From Streptomyces sp. f51 (GTDB lineage Bacteria > Actinomycetota > Actinomycetes > Streptomycetales > Streptomycetaceae), in the NCBI RefSeq assembly GCF_037940415.1, contig NZ_CP149798.1, forward strand, positions 5,799,001 through 5,863,000: DNA of 64,000 bases. The letters run 5' to 3'. The translations under genes were made by a program, and so were the position numbers. The notes below the pieces were generated by a model. That model did not search any database. It worked only from the letters and a program-made list of their open reading frames with translations, and was not told the origin of the DNA. Position 1 is the first letter of the stretch; each line of letters starts with the position of its first letter. Positions 60,949 through 64,000 of this stretch are shown here, in pieces.

Positions 60949-63005
60949 CCTTCGGAATGCCGGAAATCCCCCGCCACTCGCCGGAGCGCGGAGAATCCGT
61001 CGCACCGCCCGCCCCGCCGGCCCCGGCACGGACGTCCCTGGTCCAGATACTGGCCCACCCGGACGACGACCTGTACTTCATCAACCCCGATCTCCAGCGG
61101 GCGCTCGAGGCGGGTCACCGGGTCACCAGCATCTACCTGACGGCCGCGGAGGCCGACGGGCGCAACATCGACACCCGCGACCCCCGCCGGATGGACAGCC
61201 CGCCGGACTACGAGGGCTACGCGGAGGCACGCCAGCAGGGGCTGCGCGGTGCGTACGCCACCATGGTGACCGGCGACCGCGAGAGCGCGTGGGCGCGGGA
61301 CGTCTTCACGTCCTCGACCGGCGTGACGGTGGACCGTTCCACTCTGCTGGCGGCCCCTCATGTCCAGCTGTTCTTCTTCGGGCTGCGGATCGTCAACGTC
61401 GGGCACGGCTTCCCGGCCGACGTGCCGCCCGTCCGACTGGCCACGCTGTGGAGCGGGGACTCCGCCGCCCAGCTCACCCTGATCGCCGCGGAGTCACCGG
61501 TCCCCGGGCCTCAGGAGATCACGAAGGACGCCCTGGTGCGTTCCCTGACCGAGTTGCTCCAGCGCACCCTTCCCGACCAGTTCTGGACGATGGATCCGGA
61601 CCCCTGGCACAAGGACTGGGACGAGGAGCGCGGACCGGTCTCCAGCGACCACCAGGACCACACCGCCGCGGCGCAGTTCGCGCTGGCCGCCCTGGACGGC
61701 TACATGGCGGAGGGCGGCAGGCCACCGCTCGTCGATCACTGCGTCGGCTACAGCAACAGGATGTGGCCGAGCAACCTCTCGGAGGATGTCTGGGCCGAGA
61801 AGAAGCGGGTGCTGGAGGTGTACACCTCCGCCGACGGACACGACTGCCGCCACCGCTACTGCGGTGACCTCCAGCTGGCCGACGGAGCGGACACCCGTCG
61901 CTACGGGTGGAGCACCAGGACCCGCTACGAGGGCGGTACCGACTGGCTCCACCTCCAGGCCGACGGCCGGCTCGCCGCCTACGCCGTACTCGGCGGTCAG
62001 GTCGCCGTGTGGACCGAGAGCGAGCCGGGCAGCGACCACTGGAGCGGACCGGTGCCGCTGCCCGGCGGGGGGCTGACCCCCGCCCTGTCCGTGGCACCGG
62101 ACCGCGAGGGCGGGGTACACCTCGTCGGTATCCACCGCACACCCTGTCCGGGCGGCACGGTGGAAGTCGACGTGGTCCGGATGTGGCGGCAGGCACACAC
62201 CGGGGCGGTGGTGCCCTGGGAGAGCATCGGCAACCCCGGCGACCACACGGAGGACTGGAGGCGTCGCCGGGAGGTCGGCACTCCGGTGGCCGTCGTCGGC
62301 AGCTCGGGAATCCTGCACGTCTTCATGCGCAACTTCGGCTCCGGCGCCAGCGCCCGCCGCCTTGCCGACCACGGCTGGGGCGAGTGGGAGGACCTCCAGG
62401 GCCGCAACCTCCAGGACTGCCTGAACGCGGTCCTGCTGTCCACAGGCCGCATCGAGGTGTACGCCACCAACCGGTCCGGCGGGGTGCGCTGGTACCAGGA
62501 CGGCATGTACGGCCCGTACAAGATGCAGGACAACGTGACCTCGGTCGACGTCGACGCCTGGCGGCCCACCGGAGGCATCACCCCCGTGCAGGCCGGCCGT
62601 TCGAGGTCCGCGATCTTCTACCGCGAGGAAGAGTCCGGCGAGGTGCTGTGCCTGCGGCAGAGGCCCGACGGCCGGTGGAGCAGGGAGGCCGACCGGCTGG
62701 GCGGAGACGGCGGGACGGGGCGGATCGCGGCGCTGCGGCAGCAGACCGGCGGGCGGGACCTCGTGGTCCTCGCGCGCCGGAACGCCCGGAACCGGCTGAG
62801 CACGGCTTTCCTCGCCACCCAGGGCCAGGACGAGGCACCGCGATGGACCGACCACGACGTGCTGATGGCGCGTCCGCCCACCCTGGCCCGCGACCACGCG
62901 GGCCGGATCGTCGTGGCGACGATCGGCACGGACGCGCGGCTGCGCGTCATGCGGCAGGCCAAGCAGGACATCGCCGACGGGTTCGGGCCGCCGGCGCTTG
63001 TGTGA
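60945..63005 (+). CDS. PIG-L deacetylase with C-terminal beta-propeller
   Basis: A 686-residue protein. Residues 30-300 are a PIG-L/LmbE zinc-dependent N-acetylglucosamine deacetylase with the metal motif HPDD (38-41) and the third ligand region DHQDH (235-239). From about residue 320 it is a repeated-blade beta domain like the separate 338-residue protein at 52608. No signal peptide is seen, so deacetylation is probably cytosolic, on a nucleotide-sugar or lipid-linked intermediate. Translationally coupled to the GT4-Stealth gene, which points to de-N-acetylation of the polymer's amino sugar. Confidence 0.88.
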   Translation: MTFGMPEIPRHSPERGESVAPPAPPAPARTSLVQILAHPDDDLYFINPDLQRALEAGHRVTSIYLTAAEADGRNIDTRDPRRMDSPPDYEGYAEARQQGLRGAYATMVTGDRESAWARDVFTSSTGVTVDRSTLLAAPHVQLFFFGLRIVNVGHGFPADVPPVRLATLWSGDSAAQLTLIAAESPVPGPQEITKDALVRSLTELLQRTLPDQFWTMDPDPWHKDWDEERGPVSSDHQDHTAAAQFALAALDGYMAEGGRPPLVDHCVGYSNRMWPSNLSEDVWAEKKRVLEVYTSADGHDCRHRYCGDLQLADGADTRRYGWSTRTRYEGGTDWLHLQADGRLAAYAVLGGQVAVWTESEPGSDHWSGPVPLPGGGLTPALSVAPDREGGVHLVGIHRTPCPGGTVEVDVVRMWRQAHTGAVVPWESIGNPGDHTEDWRRRREVGTPVAVVGSSGILHVFMRNFGSGASARRLADHGWGEWEDLQGRNLQDCLNAVLLSTGRIEVYATNRSGGVRWYQDGMYGPYKMQDNVTSVDVDAWRPTGGITPVQAGRSRSAIFYREEESGEVLCLRQRPDGRWSREADRLGGDGGTGRIAALRQQTGGRDLVVLARRNARNRLSTAFLATQGQDEAPRWTDHDVLMARPPTLARDHAGRIVVATIGTDARLRVMRQAKQDIADGFGPPALV

Positions 63006-63070
63006 CACCCGTCCCGGGGGCGCGGGACCGAAAGACAGACAGAGAAGACTGAGGAAGGCACGAGCAAGAC

Positions 63071-64000
63071 ATGAGCAAGATCTGCATCCTGGGCAATTCC
63101 GTGGCCGCGCCGCGGACCGACAAGGAGGCACCGCTCGCCGGCTGGGGTCAGTACCTCGGCGAATTCCTGGGCGAGGGCCATGAGGTGCGCAACTACGCCC
63201 GCGATGCCATGACCCTGCGCGGCTACTTCGGCAAGCGCCTCACCACGCTTCTCAACCTCCTCAGCCCCGGTGATCTGGTGCTGATCGCCTTCGGCCACGA
63301 CGAACAGCGCGTCAACCAGCTCAACCGGTACCACGCGCCGCGCGAGTACCAGGAGTACCTGCGCCTGTACGTCGACGCGATCGAGTCCGCGGGGGCCGTC
63401 CCCGTACTGGTCACCCCCGCGGCCCGCTGCTCCTTCGACGAGGCCGGGAACGTCGTGGACACCCATGGCGGGTACACCGAACTCACCCGGGAGGCCGCGG
63501 CCGAGACGGGCGCCGCACTGCTCGACATGGCCGCGTTCACGACGTCGATGCTCACCGAACTCGGGTCGACGCGAGCGCGCCGTATGTACCGCTGGCTGGA
63601 CCCGGGTGAGCACCCGAACCACCCCGACGGCATCATCGACGCCCGGCACTTCGGCGAGCTGGGCGCACGCGAGGTGGCCCGGCGCACGGCCGCCGCACTC
63701 CGGGAGATCCCCGGTCTGCCGGGCGACCTGGTCGATCAGCTGCTGCTGACTCCCGGTGAGAGCCCGGAGCCGCTCACCGAGTTCGCGGTGAGCCACCCCG
63801 AGGCGGCTCTCGACATCCTCCCGACTCTGCCTGACAGGCCGGTCTTCACCTCGCCCGACCCCGGTCAGTTCGTGGGCGCGCAGCGCGAGTTCGCCGGCAA
63901 GGCGCCCGCCGGATCCGACTACGTCCTCTTCTACGAGGAGGGCCGCTACCTCGGTGGCACGGCCGTCTCCGCCTCCGGGACGTGGCAGTGGCGCCGGGTC
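63071..64000 (+). CDS. SGNH/GDSL hydrolase, N-terminal 310 residues (3' end outside window)
   Basis: The frame is open to the window end. The first 220 residues resemble rhamnogalacturonan acetylesterase-type SGNH hydrolases: ILGNSVAAP replaces the usual GDS block, GDLVLIAFGHDE is block III-like, and PDGIIDARHFGELGAREVARR supplies a D-x2-H-like catalytic pair. The usual nucleophile serine is shifted within GNS. A new beta domain appears to start near residue 265. No signal peptide. It lies 65 bp after the PIG-L gene with GAGGAAGG upstream; O-deacetylation or acyl transfer on the same polymer is likely. Confidence 0.75.
   Translation, partial: MSKICILGNSVAAPRTDKEAPLAGWGQYLGEFLGEGHEVRNYARDAMTLRGYFGKRLTTLLNLLSPGDLVLIAFGHDEQRVNQLNRYHAPREYQEYLRLYVDAIESAGAVPVLVTPAARCSFDEAGNVVDTHGGYTELTREAAAETGAALLDMAAFTTSMLTELGSTRARRMYRWLDPGEHPNHPDGIIDARHFGELGAREVARRTAAALREIPGLPGDLVDQLLLTPGESPEPLTEFAVSHPEAALDILPTLPDRPVFTSPDPGQFVGAQREFAGKAPAGSDYVLFYEEGRYLGGTAVSASGTWQWRRV

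Overview
The window is high-GC actinobacterial chromosome, almost certainly Streptomyces: GC-rich third codon positions, many GTG starts and a TTG start, ATGA/GTGA stop-start overlaps, rare TTA codons, and families typical of streptomycetes (DUF6299, DUF5999, an HTH-MurA fusion, Rok7B7-xylFGH, ngcEFG). From memory, the order arcA-argF ... murA2-acnA ... ngcEFG-rok7B7-xylFGH-dxs-permease matches the S. coelicolor SCO597x-SCO601x interval; I could not run a comparison. I see no rRNA, tRNA, insertion sequence, phage gene or CRISPR array.

Region 1 (1-14.8 kb): end of an ATPase gene, a MazG-like pyrophosphohydrolase, a TTA-containing small protein, an LLM oxidoreductase and an SDR divergent from a TetR regulator with two identical 14-bp operators, the Hen1/Pnkp RNA-repair pair, a translationally coupled SPFH + NAD-kinase-like pair, then arginine deiminase, ornithine carbamoyltransferase and an anti-sigma-type ATPase.

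Region 2 (15-22.4 kb): a six-gene aromatic acyl-CoA island (crotonase, fused flavin monooxygenase/old-yellow-enzyme reductase, PaaX regulator, aryl-CoA ligase, acyl-CoA dehydrogenase, RidA). Together they suggest CoA-dependent catabolism of 2-aminobenzoate (anthranilate), with one shared operator-like motif in front of two of the operons.

Region 3 (22.4-31 kb): small secreted and cytosolic proteins, an HTH-MurA fusion, aconitase behind a palindrome and an iron-box-like site, and a sensor kinase whose HAMP region is split by a 156-bp tandem repeat.

Region 4 (31-52 kb): carbohydrate uptake and degradation. Two convergent secreted GH92 mannosidases share a 12-bp palindrome and each carries a TTA codon in the signal peptide. 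An isolated promoter with a perfect CebR box has no evident target gene. Then follow ngcEFG (amino-sugar/chito-oligosaccharide uptake, no ATPase gene), the ROK regulator, xylFGH, a second-type dxs and an APC permease.

Region 5 (52-64 kb): a cell-surface glycopolymer locus. It holds an LCP ligase, a beta-propeller-like protein and an overlapping run of Stealth phosphotransferase, accessory protein, GT4-Stealth fusion, PIG-L deacetylase with a C-terminal propeller, and an SGNH esterase cut by the window end. It is the best candidate for an undescribed system: a phosphodiester-linked, deacetylated/acylated wall polymer.
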